Origin: JAYVJH01 sp043777595
Lineage (GTDB): Bacteria > Bacteroidota > Bacteroidia > Cytophagales > Spirosomataceae
DNA length: 34,448 bases
Reading direction: 5' to 3'
NCBI GenBank assembly: GCA_043777595.1
Contig: JAYWHT010000086.1
Span: 1 to 34,448 of the forward strand
The position numbers and the translations under genes are program-made. Below, in pieces: positions 15,496 through 24,070 of the stretch (position 1 is the first letter of the stretch; each line of letters opens with the position of its first letter). The notes under the pieces are model-generated. The model searched no databases and was not told the DNA's origin. It saw nothing but the letters and a program-made list of their open reading frames with translations.

Positions 15496-17478
15496 CTACT
15501 TATAATTCCGCTGTGCTATTTTGATGTTTTCATATACCAATTCTTCTTTGTTGAGCTCCCACTTGCTTTCGCCTGCAAACTCCCATGCCGATACATACTT
15601 ATAGTTCTCGTCGTCTCTTTTGGCTTCGCCGTCAGCTTCTTGGTATTCGGTGCGGAAGTGTCCACCACACGACTCGTTACGGTCGAGGGCATCTACACAC
15701 ATCAGCTCACCGAGTTCAATAAAGTCGGCCACACGGCCAGCTTTGTCGAGTTCAGGGTTGTATTCGTTTATATCGCCCAGTATCCGCACATCCGACCAGA
15801 ATTCTTTTTTGAGATCCTGTACCTCTTTGATTGCACCTCTGAGGCCTTCGGCACTGCGGGCCATTCCACACTGCTCCCAGATAATTTTTCCCAAGCGTTT
15901 ATGGAACGATTCGGGCGTTTGTTTACCCTTAATACTGAGTAGTTTATCAATACGCTCTTTGGCACTTTTTTCGGCAGCCACAAACTCGGGGTGGTCGGTA
16001 CTGATGGCTTTTACCGAAATTTCTTTCGATAAATAATCCCCGATTGTATAAGGAATCACAAAATAACCATCTGCCAAACCTTGCATCAGTGCACTTGCGC
16101 CCAATCGGTTGGCACCGTGGTCAGAAAAATTGGCTTCTCCCAATGCGTATAGACCTTTTACGGTTGTCATTAGGTTATAATCCACCCAAAGGCCACCCAT
16201 TGTATAGTGAACGGCCGGGTAAATTCGCATGGGTACTTCGTAAGGGTCTTCGCCCGTAATTTGCTTGTACATATCAAACAAATTGCCGTACTCTTCTTTT
16301 ATTACCTCTTTGCCGAGTTCAACTAACGTGGCTTCGTCTGGGTTTTCTATTCCTAATTTTGAAGCCTCAGCACGGCCATATTTATTGATAAGATTAGACC
16401 GAAAGTCTAAATAAACGGCTGTCTTTGTTGCACCCACGCCATAGCCTTCGTCGCAACGCTCTTTGGCGGCACGGCTGGCGATGTCTCTTGGCACAAGGTT
16501 TCCGAAGGCAGGGTACCGGCGCTCTAAGTAGTAATCTCGCTCGGCTTCTGGAATATCATTGGCTGGCCTACTGTCGCCTTTCTTTTTGGGTACCCAGATA
16601 CGGCCATCATTTCGCAATGATTCTGACATCAAAGTCAGTTTTGACTGATGGTCGCCTGATACAGGAATACAAGTTGGATGTATTTGAGTAAAACATGGAT
16701 TGGCAAAGAACGCACCTTTCTTGTGCGCTTTCCAGGCTGCCGTTACGTTGCTACCCATGGCATTGGTAGATAGATAAAATACGTTACCGTAGCCGCCAGT
16801 ACAAAGTAACACTGCATGGCCAAAGTGCCGTTCTAATTCACCTGTTACCAAGTTTCGGGCAATAATTCCACGACATTTTTCGTCAATCGTAACGGTTTCG
16901 AGCATTTCGTGGCGAGCGAACATTTTGACATTGCCGAGCCCAATTTGTCGTTGTAGAGCCGAATAAGCCCCTAACAATAACTGCTGGCCTGTTTGTCCTG
17001 CCGCATAAAAAGTACGTTTTACTTGTGTACCACCAAATGAGCGGTTACGCAACAAGCCGCCGTATTCACGTGCAAAAGGCACACCTTGTGCTACGCACTG
17101 GTCGATGATGCTGGTTGAAGTTTCGGCCAAACGATATACATTTGCCTCTCTCGAACGATAGTCCCCACCTTTGATGGTATCATAAAACAACCGATAAGTA
17201 CTATCGCCATCGTTTTGGTAGTTTTTGGCTGCATTGATACCGCCCTGCGCCGCAATCGAGTGCGCTCTACGTGGTGAATCTTGGTAACAAAATGCCTTGA
17301 CCTGATAGCCTTGCTCAGCAAGTGTGGCCGCTGCGGACGCACCGGCCAGACCAGTTCCAACAACGATAACCTCTAAGTTTCGTTTATTGGCTGGATTTAC
17401 TAATGCCGTTTTCGAGCGGTAGTTAGTCCATTTTGTTTCGAGTGGACCTTCTGGGATTCTGGGATCTAATTTTGACAT
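15496..17478 (-). CDS. sdhA: Succinate dehydrogenase/fumarate reductase flavoprotein subunit
   Basis: 660 residues, typical of the larger type-B flavoproteins. The FAD-binding motif GTGLAGASAA is at 41-50 and the histidine for covalent FAD attachment is H73 in RAHSIAAQGGIN. Other family segments are NRSFGGTQVKRTFYAAGQTG, HPTCIPVSGDHQSKLTLMSE, YPAVHYTMGGLWVDY, ALGEANFSDHGANRLGASA and RNESCGGHFRTEY. It oxidises succinate to fumarate (or the reverse) in the cytoplasm, bound to SdhB at the membrane. It follows sdhC by 92 bp on the same strand. Confidence 0.97.
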   Translation of the reverse strand: MSKLDPRIPEGPLETKWTNYRSKTALVNPANKRNLEVIVVGTGLAGASAAATLAEQGYQVKAFCYQDSPRRAHSIAAQGGINAAKNYQNDGDSTYRLFYDTIKGGDYRSREANVYRLAETSTSIIDQCVAQGVPFAREYGGLLRNRSFGGTQVKRTFYAAGQTGQQLLLGAYSALQRQIGLGNVKMFARHEMLETVTIDEKCRGIIARNLVTGELERHFGHAVLLCTGGYGNVFYLSTNAMGSNVTAAWKAHKKGAFFANPCFTQIHPTCIPVSGDHQSKLTLMSESLRNDGRIWVPKKKGDSRPANDIPEAERDYYLERRYPAFGNLVPRDIASRAAKERCDEGYGVGATKTAVYLDFRSNLINKYGRAEASKLGIENPDEATLVELGKEVIKEEYGNLFDMYKQITGEDPYEVPMRIYPAVHYTMGGLWVDYNLMTTVKGLYALGEANFSDHGANRLGASALMQGLADGYFVIPYTIGDYLSKEISVKAISTDHPEFVAAEKSAKERIDKLLSIKGKQTPESFHKRLGKIIWEQCGMARSAEGLRGAIKEVQDLKKEFWSDVRILGDINEYNPELDKAGRVADFIELGELMCVDALDRNESCGGHFRTEYQEADGEAKRDDENYKYVSAWEFAGESKWELNKEELVYENIKIAQRNYK

Positions 17479-17570
17479 GATATTTATTGACTTTTCACGT
17501 GAGTTACAATTATGGTATCTCGTGGTTAGTTAGTATTTTAGAGTTTATTAACGAAAAACGACTTTCATTA

Positions 17571-18242
17571 CTATTTTATCCAGCCCAAGTACATAGAAAT
17601 TGGCATTAGGGCAAATACAATAGATACCACAACTGAAAATCCTGCACCCAATTTTTGGACGAAAGGGGTATATTTTGGGTGATTCCAGCCCATTGTCTGG
17701 AATGCAGACTGAAAACCGTGCAGCAAGTGATAGCCCAACGAGAGGCAACCCAGAACGTATATCACTACAATGATGGGGTTTTCAAATACTTCTACCATTT
17801 CACCAAAGAGTGTTTCACGTCCGCTTGTAATCTCGTCTGTAAGGCGGCTCACGAACCAAAAATGACGAAGGTGGAGTATCAAAAAAATCAAAAGTAATGT
17901 ACCGAGCAATCCCATTGAGCGTGAGTACCAAGTGCTATTGGCCTCCCCCTTTGACATTACGTATTTTACGGGACGCTTCTTGTTATTGTCGTACCACAGG
18001 TACAAGCCATCGGCGATGTGTAAAAGCAGTCCTGCAAATAGACCGATTTCGGCAGCTCTAATGAAAAAGTTATGACCCATAAATTCGGCGGCAGACTCAA
18101 ATGTTTTACCGCCATCGTTCAAGAAAACGCAAGCGTTGATGCTGCAATGAACAGTAAGGAATAAAATAAGTGAGATTCCCGTCAATCCCATAATTAGTTT
18201 TTTACCTATCGAACTCGAAAATGTTTGCGAAATCCAAGACAT
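17571..18242 (-). CDS. sdhC: Succinate dehydrogenase cytochrome b subunit (type B, SdhC)
   Basis: 223 residues with five predicted transmembrane helices and the conserved histidines of the di-haem cytochrome b558/b556 family (TIGR02046): LFLTVHCSINA (H32), LLLHIADGLYLWY, LILHLRHFWFV and LGYHLLHGFQSAFQTMGW. It anchors SdhAB in the inner membrane and passes electrons to menaquinone. A single large subunit with no SdhD is the arrangement expected for Bacteroidota. It is the first gene of sdhCAB and has its own promoter upstream. Confidence 0.95.
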   Translation of the reverse strand: MSWISQTFSSSIGKKLIMGLTGISLILFLTVHCSINACVFLNDGGKTFESAAEFMGHNFFIRAAEIGLFAGLLLHIADGLYLWYDNNKKRPVKYVMSKGEANSTWYSRSMGLLGTLLLIFLILHLRHFWFVSRLTDEITSGRETLFGEMVEVFENPIIVVIYVLGCLSLGYHLLHGFQSAFQTMGWNHPKYTPFVQKLGAGFSVVVSIVFALMPISMYLGWIK

Positions 18243-18287
18243 ATTTATTTATTTAAGTTAAAAACTTTGATTTGTTGTTTCAAGTCC

Positions 18288-18318
18288 CAAAATTAGGTGT
18301 GAAACAGTTGTAATGCAA
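18288..18318 (-). promoter_or_regulatory. Promoter for sdhCAB
   Basis: On the minus strand, TTG (18318-18316), a 20-nt spacer and TAATTTTG (18295-18288) match the Bacteroidota -33/-7 consensus. Transcription would begin near 18280, about 38 nt before the sdhC ATG. Nothing else is recognised in the 18243-18429 gap. Confidence 0.6.
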
Positions 18319-18429
18319 TACTTTTTAGTATCAATTTCAATAATAAACTTCAAATTAGCGTATATGGTTTTGTGAATTTTGAATTTTTATCTGATTTATA
18401 ACTTATCTCGACAGAGTTTCACGATTCCT

Positions 18430-19962
18430 CTATTTTATTTCTTCCCAAATTAGTTTTTCGACTTTTTTGGTAATCGTAGAAAAATTTAGACCAATGCCAA
18501 TACAGGTTTTATTTTGCTGTAAAAAAGGCTGTAAATATCCTTTGTCTTTGATTTGTTGCAGAGCCAGTTCTGCGCTGCCATCGAGTTTGAACTCAAAACA
18601 ATATACATAGTTTTGAAGCTGCACCAAGGCATCAAGCCGTCCATCGGCACTTTGTACCTCTGATTCTGAATAAATGCCCAACAGTCTAAACGTCAAATGT
18701 ACGAGTGCGTGGTAGTAATGTTCGTTTTCGTTTTGCCAAATCTGATATGGAATACTTTTGAAAATAGAATTGATGATGCTTTGTACTTTATCAAAATCGG
18801 CGATATTCAATGCTCTACTCATTTGATTGGCCAATATCAAAACCGAATCTACTTTGCTGTTGGTATAGGCATTTGCCAAAAACTCTATATAAGACTTTCG
18901 CACTTCTTCGTTTGGGTAGCCTAATTGGTAGATTCCAGTTTCGGTGTCGTAGTTTTTTATAGTCAAATAACCAGTCTGAAACATCAACGGTATGAGTTGC
19001 AGTTGTTCTAAATCGTAGGCATCGAGCTGACTGGGGGCTATTTCTACACATTCAAAATCATATTGCTGGTATTGTTTAGATAAATTGACCAAAAAAGTAG
19101 GTGTGCCAGATGCAAACCAATAATTGATAAAATCGCTGCTGGGCGATGCAAAATAATTGAGTAATGAAAATGGGTTATAGACGCTTTCGCTACCTCGCCA
19201 ATTATAACCGTTGTACCATTTTTTGATTTTTTTCTCGTCGTAGTCTGCCAGTTCTTGTTCAAAGCAACGCTCTAACTCTGACTGAGTAACACCACAAATA
19301 CCCGAGAAGTCAGGATTGAGTGTGAGGTCTTTTAAGTTATTCAAATCTGAAAAAACAGATACTTTTGAGAACTTAGAGACACCTGTTATAAAGACTAACT
19401 TCAAAAAAGGGTCGGCATCTTTGAGGATAGAGTAAAACGATTTGAGAGTGTCTCTGTTGGCTTTGGCAACGACCATACCAGCCTCGTCTGTACCCAAATA
19501 GTCAATAATAGGTTTGTCGTATTCGTCTATCAGCACCACTACTTTACCGCTCTGCAAAGATAGCTTTTCGATAAGTTCTTGAAATTTGGCACTGATGGTC
19601 GTCTCGTTAAAAGTAATATTATATTTTGTGCCTATTTTGTCTAATTGGTCGTCTATGGCATTGTAGAGTCCTTTTTCTTTGTGGCTAATGGCAGCAAATG
19701 AAATTTTAATAATGGGGTTTTTCTTCGTCCAGTCCCATTTATCAGAAATATACAAGCCTTCAAAAAGTTCTTGGCGACCTTTGAACAAATAGTCCATTGT
19801 ACTCACAAACAATGACTTACCAAAACGACGGGGACGAGAAAGAAAATAGTATTTGCCTTCATCTACGAGTTTATGGACGTATGCCGTTTTGTCCACATAG
19901 ACATAGCCACCTGTACGGATTTCTGAAAAATCTTGTAAACCAACTGGATATTTGCGTGCCAT
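18430..19962 (-). CDS. AAA-ATPase-like protein with C-terminal PD-(D/E)XK nuclease domain (copy 2)
   Basis: 510 residues, collinear with copy 1 and nearly identical over the first 80 residues. It has the same P-loop variant RPRRFGKS (43-50), Walker B VVVLIDEYDK, FITGVSKFSKVSVFSDLNN, and C-terminal ESEVQSADGRLDALV and CFEFK nuclease motif. Divergence is greatest around residues 225-310 and 355-385. It lies in opposite orientation to copy 1 with 5.2 kb between them. The role of the family is not established. The start is 27 bp after the M42 peptidase stop, so the two may be co-transcribed. Confidence 0.88.
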   Translation of the reverse strand: MARKYPVGLQDFSEIRTGGYVYVDKTAYVHKLVDEGKYYFLSRPRRFGKSLFVSTMDYLFKGRQELFEGLYISDKWDWTKKNPIIKISFAAISHKEKGLYNAIDDQLDKIGTKYNITFNETTISAKFQELIEKLSLQSGKVVVLIDEYDKPIIDYLGTDEAGMVVAKANRDTLKSFYSILKDADPFLKLVFITGVSKFSKVSVFSDLNNLKDLTLNPDFSGICGVTQSELERCFEQELADYDEKKIKKWYNGYNWRGSESVYNPFSLLNYFASPSSDFINYWFASGTPTFLVNLSKQYQQYDFECVEIAPSQLDAYDLEQLQLIPLMFQTGYLTIKNYDTETGIYQLGYPNEEVRKSYIEFLANAYTNSKVDSVLILANQMSRALNIADFDKVQSIINSIFKSIPYQIWQNENEHYYHALVHLTFRLLGIYSESEVQSADGRLDALVQLQNYVYCFEFKLDGSAELALQQIKDKGYLQPFLQQNKTCIGIGLNFSTITKKVEKLIWEEIK

Positions 19963-19989
19963 CTCGACTATTTTATATGTATCACTGTA

Positions 19990-21057
19990 CTATTTGAAAT
20001 ACCTAAAATCTTCGTTACCTTTTAAATTCACCAAAACTTCATACATGAGATTGATAACGGCCTGTACGTCGTCTTTGTGAACTGTCTCGATGGTAGTGTG
20101 CATATATTTGAGTGGCAACGAAATCAGGGCAGAGGCTACACCTTCGGCGGCATACGCAAAGGCATCGGTATCTGTGCCTGTTGAGCGGCTTACTGCCTGA
20201 CGTTGAAAAGCGATATTTTTGGCTTCGGCAACGCCAATCATCATGTCCAAAACGTTGTTTTGAACGGCTGGGCCATAGCACAACACTGGGCCACCGCCAC
20301 ATTTCATATCGCCTTGCTCTTTTTTGTTATAAACAGGCGACTGTGTGTCGTGTGTTACATCGGTGCATATTGCCAAGTCTGGTTTGAGGCGGCGGGCAAT
20401 CATCTCTGCACCACGCAAACCTATTTCTTCTTGAACTGAATTGACGATGTAGAGCGTAAAAGGTAGTTTGACGTTGTTTTCTTTTAGCTTTCGGGCTACT
20501 TCGGCTATCATAAAGCCACCCATGCGGTTGTCTAAGGCTCGGCCTACATAATAACGGTTGTTCATTTCAAACAAACCATCAACAAAAGTAGCAACTGTGC
20601 CAACATGAACACCCATTTCTTCGACTTCTTTTTTGTTGGCCGCACCAATGTCTATAAATAACTCATGTACTTTGGGAACTGTGTCTTTCGAGAGGTCTCT
20701 GACATGAATAGCCGCTGCGCCAAATATGCCTACTACTATTCCTTTTTTTGTATGCAAGTTTACTCTCATTGACGGTGCAATGGCTGCATCTGAGCCACCA
20801 TTGCGGCGTACATAAATATAACCTTCGTCCGAAATATAATTGACAAACCAAGAAATTTCGTCAGAATGTGCCTCGATGACAACTTTGTAAGGTTGGTCGG
20901 GATTGATAACACCAACGGCTGTACCATAAACATCAACGATATAGCTGTCGATGTAGGGCTTTAAGTAGTCGAGCCAAATTTGTTGCCCAGAGGCTTCAAA
21001 TCCTGTTGGTGAGGCATTGTTGAGGTATTTGTAAAGAAATTCTGTACTGTTATTCAT
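19990..21057 (-). CDS. M42-family metallo-aminopeptidase
   Basis: 355 residues, the usual M42 length. The metal ligands and catalytic residues can be placed: H64 (EAHSDEISW), D176 (GRALDNRMGG), E210 and E211 (VQEEIGLRGA), D233 (CTDVTHD) and the C-terminal histidine in KYMHTTIETVHKDD. Enzymes of this family are cytoplasmic dinuclear-zinc aminopeptidases (glutamyl aminopeptidase/TET peptidase type) that shorten peptides; no signal peptide is present. It starts 47 bp downstream of tRNA-Val on the same strand. Confidence 0.92.
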   Translation of the reverse strand: MNNSTEFLYKYLNNASPTGFEASGQQIWLDYLKPYIDSYIVDVYGTAVGVINPDQPYKVVIEAHSDEISWFVNYISDEGYIYVRRNGGSDAAIAPSMRVNLHTKKGIVVGIFGAAAIHVRDLSKDTVPKVHELFIDIGAANKKEVEEMGVHVGTVATFVDGLFEMNNRYYVGRALDNRMGGFMIAEVARKLKENNVKLPFTLYIVNSVQEEIGLRGAEMIARRLKPDLAICTDVTHDTQSPVYNKKEQGDMKCGGGPVLCYGPAVQNNVLDMMIGVAEAKNIAFQRQAVSRSTGTDTDAFAYAAEGVASALISLPLKYMHTTIETVHKDDVQAVINLMYEVLVNLKGNEDFRYFK

Positions 21058-21104
21058 CTGTCAATGATTGGGTTACTAATTAGAGGAGTGTTTTTATGAA
21101 AAAG

Positions 21105-21179
21105 TAGGACGTAGCGGGCTCGAACCGCTGACCTCCGCCCTGTCAAGGCGGCGCTCTGAACCAACTGAGCTAACATCCT
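21105..21179 (-). tRNA. tRNA-Val (anticodon GAC)
   Basis: On the minus strand a 75-nt cloverleaf can be folded by eye. The 7-bp acceptor stem is AGGATGT/ACGTCCT with one G-U pair, the D arm is GCTC...GAGC, and the anticodon stem CCGCC/GGCGG has loop TTGACAG, so the anticodon is GAC. The T arm is AGCGG-TTCGAGC-CCGCT, and the discriminator is A. CCA is not encoded. The GTC visible on the plus strand is only the complement. Confidence 0.96.
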
Positions 21180-21237
21180 AATTTGTGGAGTGAAGACAAG
21201 GATAGACGAGAAGTAATGACACGCAAATTTAGGCAAA

Positions 21238-22542
21238 TTATTGATTAACCACTTCTATTTTGTAGATTTTTTGAGAAGGAATTTTTCGCAATAACAATAT
21301 TCCCGCCACAAAAAACAATACTATGACCAAAATACTATTTCTCATTCCTGAATATTGGGTAATGATTCCAAACAAGGCTGTACCAAAAAAAGTAGAAATT
21401 TTATCACAAAAATCATAAAAACTAAAGTAAGAGGCTGTGTCGTGGGTGTTTTGGGGCAAAAATTTGGCATAGGTCGAGCGTGAAAGCGACTGTACACCAC
21501 CCATCACAAAGCCGATACCTGCGGCAAGACCGTAAAATTGAGTTTGGGTTTGAGTAAAATAGGCCGACACACAAACCACAATCCAGACCGATAGTATAAT
21601 GAGAAGCGTTTTGGTGTTTCCAATTTTACCCGATACATTGGCAAAAATATATGCTCCCAAAATAGCTACTAATTGAAGCAATAAAATAACTATAATCAGC
21701 GCATCATCTTGTAGTTTTATTTCGTCTTTACCAAACAACGGCCCAATATACATTACCGTCTGGACACCGAGATTATAACAAAAAAAAGCCATTAAAAACC
21801 GCTTGGTCGTAGGCAAGTTTTGTAGTTCGGCCAATACTTTTTTGAGTTCCTTAAAACCATTCCAAATCCAGCTTTTTTGCATAGAACCCGTCTGTGGCTT
21901 GCCGTTGGGTAAATATTTAAACGGAATTTGTGCAAAACCAGCCCACCAAATAGCTACCGTAACAAACGAAACTTGACAGGCTCTTGCTGTCGAAATATTG
22001 CCAAACCATTCGGGCTTTGTGAGCATAGCCAGGTTAAAAATTAGTAATAGCACGCTGCCGGTATAGCCCAATATAAAACCCTTGGCCGACAATTTGTCGA
22101 AGCGGTCTTCGGTAGCAATTTCGGGCAAATAGGCATTATAAAAAACAATACTACCACACCAACCGATCAACGACAATGAAAAAGCCAACATTCCCCATTC
22201 GATGTTTTCGAGATTGAAAAAATAAAGCCCCAAACAACTTAGCGAACCTAAGTAAACAAAAAACTGCATGAACTGTTTTTTGCGACCGCTGTAGTCGGCA
22301 ATGGCACCCAAAAAAGGATTGATGAGCGCAATAAACAAAAAAGCAAACGAGACAGCAAACGAAAAAAGGGCAGAACTATTTACTGTCATTCCAAAAAAAT
22401 CAACTTCGGGCTTGCCCTCAGCATTTTTGGCCACGCCATAAAAATAAGCTGGAAATACTGCCGACACGATTGTAAGCGAATGAACAGAATTTGCCCAGTC
22501 GTACATACACCAAGCGTTGAGGGTTCGGGTTTGGTTTTTCAT
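21238..22542 (-). CDS. UMF1/Atg22-type MFS transporter
   Basis: 434 residues with about twelve transmembrane helices. The N-terminus NAWCMYDWANSVHSLTI and the segments NPFLGAIADYSGRKK and GGVQSLSRSTYAKFLP are characteristic of the UMF1 (Atg22-like, PF11700) branch of the major facilitator superfamily. Family members are presumed effluxers, in fungi for vacuolar amino acids; bacterial substrates are unknown. It follows the alpha/beta hydrolase gene with a 6-bp gap on the same strand, so the two form an operon. Confidence 0.88.
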   Translation of the reverse strand: MKNQTRTLNAWCMYDWANSVHSLTIVSAVFPAYFYGVAKNAEGKPEVDFFGMTVNSSALFSFAVSFAFLFIALINPFLGAIADYSGRKKQFMQFFVYLGSLSCLGLYFFNLENIEWGMLAFSLSLIGWCGSIVFYNAYLPEIATEDRFDKLSAKGFILGYTGSVLLLIFNLAMLTKPEWFGNISTARACQVSFVTVAIWWAGFAQIPFKYLPNGKPQTGSMQKSWIWNGFKELKKVLAELQNLPTTKRFLMAFFCYNLGVQTVMYIGPLFGKDEIKLQDDALIIVILLLQLVAILGAYIFANVSGKIGNTKTLLIILSVWIVVCVSAYFTQTQTQFYGLAAGIGFVMGGVQSLSRSTYAKFLPQNTHDTASYFSFYDFCDKISTFFGTALFGIITQYSGMRNSILVIVLFFVAGILLLRKIPSQKIYKIEVVNQ

Positions 22543-22548
22543 TTAGGT

Positions 22549-23400
22549 TTAGGAAGGATATACTTCTTTCAAAAAATCTACGGCAGCGTTGGTAAATGAA
22601 TGATTTGAATCGCCAGCGACCATGTGACCAGCACCAGCTACCGTAAAACTACGCACTTGCGGCACAGCGTCCAAAAATTCGGCCATCACTCGCTCACTCA
22701 CTACATCGCTAATCCCCCCTCGAATAATAAGCGTTGGAACTGTTAGGTTTTGAGCGGCAGTAAACAATCGCTGTTCGTGTTCAATGCGTTGCGAGACCGT
22801 TGAGTTTTGCCATACTTGTAGCATTACGGGGTCCCAGTGCCAATACCAACGACCATTTCTAAAACGTAGATTTTTTTCTAATCGGCCTGTATCATCGGTT
22901 TTGGGACGGTGGGGCAAATAGGCAGACACTGCTTCGGCGGCTTCGGCTACTGTTGCAAAACCACTGTTCATATTGGCACTCATGAAAGCAAAAATACGCT
23001 CAATGCCTTTTTGTTCGGCTTTGGGCGCAATATCGACCAAAATAATAGTCGATGCAACTGATATTTTAGATTCACCCTCGGCTATCAACGACGTAATGCC
23101 CCCCATCGAAGCACCGATCAAGGCAGGTTTACCCCCCACTTGTTCGATAACCGCCCGCAAGTCTTCGACTAAGGCATCTGTCAAATAGTCTGCATCTGCC
23201 GACCAACTGCTGTCGCCATGACCACGGGCATCTAAGGCAATGGCATAATAGCCGTTTTGGGCCAAAATCTTAGCAGTATCACCCCACGAATATCCTGTCT
23301 GGCCACCACCGTGTAGTAACAAAACTGGTAGGTTTTCGGCATTGCCATAAGCAGTTCCTGCTATAAAAAAATTGGGCTTGGTCTCAAAACGGACAGACAT
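22549..23400 (-). CDS. Alpha/beta-fold hydrolase
   Basis: 283 residues. The oxyanion region LLLHGGGQTGYSWGD is at about 27-41, DARGHGDS at 57-64, the nucleophile elbow GASMGG has S98, the acid probably lies in the VPTLIIRGGISDVVS segment, and the histidine is H259 in GAGHMVAGD. These give a complete Ser-Asp-His triad with no signal peptide, so it is probably a cytoplasmic esterase or C-C hydrolase. The substrate cannot be read from sequence. It is translated just ahead of a UMF1-type transporter (6-bp gap). Confidence 0.87.
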   Translation of the reverse strand: MSVRFETKPNFFIAGTAYGNAENLPVLLLHGGGQTGYSWGDTAKILAQNGYYAIALDARGHGDSSWSADADYLTDALVEDLRAVIEQVGGKPALIGASMGGITSLIAEGESKISVASTIILVDIAPKAEQKGIERIFAFMSANMNSGFATVAEAAEAVSAYLPHRPKTDDTGRLEKNLRFRNGRWYWHWDPVMLQVWQNSTVSQRIEHEQRLFTAAQNLTVPTLIIRGGISDVVSERVMAEFLDAVPQVRSFTVAGAGHMVAGDSNHSFTNAAVDFLKEVYPS

Positions 23401-23486
23401 AAATAGGATTTATAAACGAGCCAATTGGTTTGATATGACTGTGGTTCAGGTACTCAATCATTCTACAACACAATCACTCAAAATTA

Positions 23487-23939
23487 CTACAGCGCAGGTA
23501 CTAATTCTAAATTGACAGTAAGTGTAAGACCGCTTACCGAGATATTGTTTTTGAGAATCATTCTATCTTTTTTAATACTAACAATCGGAAACTGGCCTTT
23601 AAGTTGGCTTATATCAATATCTAAAATCTGATTGTCGGCTGAAATACCCCATTTACCTCCATTTACGATAGTACGAGCAACTGGGTCGATGGCTCGAACA
23701 GTTTTGTCGTCATTAAACTGAATATTGACACCAAATAAAGCTCGGGACTCGGCAGGTAAATTATTGGGATTGATGATTGTGCCATTTGTGTCGGTAATCT
23801 TATCGACTTTCCAGGCAGTCGTTACCAAGGTTTCGGTGATGGTTTGGGCGGTTGTAATTGGGTCGGTGCCATTGGTGGTTTTGCAGGCGGAAAGACTCAC
23901 AACGGCACAAATAGATAATAAAAATGCGATTTTTTTCAT
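23487..23939 (-). CDS. Small lipoprotein of unknown function
   Basis: 150 residues. The N-terminus MKKIAFLLSICAVVSLSAC is a lipoprotein signal with the lipobox LSAC, so the mature protein starts at C19. The rest alternates short beta strands (TAWKVDKITD, NIQFNDDKTVRAID, GGKWGISADNQILDIDIS), resembling the lipocalin-like small beta-barrels common in Bacteroidota, but I cannot name the family with confidence. It is probably monocistronic, since the gaps on both sides exceed 80 bp. Confidence 0.75.
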   Translation of the reverse strand: MKKIAFLLSICAVVSLSACKTTNGTDPITTAQTITETLVTTAWKVDKITDTNGTIINPNNLPAESRALFGVNIQFNDDKTVRAIDPVARTIVNGGKWGISADNQILDIDISQLKGQFPIVSIKKDRMILKNNISVSGLTLTVNLELVPAL

Positions 23940-24070
23940 GATTGTATAGCAATGAGGGTAGTACGTGATTCAAAGATAATGCTTTTTAAACGAATAAAAT
24001 ACAAATTTAGTCTAACATAGTTGATAGCTAATATGCTTTTTAAGTAAATACGTTTTGCTGTAACTAAGAT

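Noticed and set aside
15620..16036. Long plus-strand frames opposite sdhA (and similar frames opposite sdhC, wza and other genes)
   Set aside because: They lie antisense to strongly supported genes and their products show no recognisable domain.
21105..21179. Reading the tRNA as tRNA-Asp (GTC) on the plus strand
   Set aside because: The D-arm, T-arm and acceptor sequences are canonical only on the minus strand, where the anticodon is GAC (Val).
23401..23486. Possible small gene or RNA between the lipoprotein and the hydrolase
   Set aside because: No hairpin, promoter or open frame of interest; it looks like an ordinary spacer.
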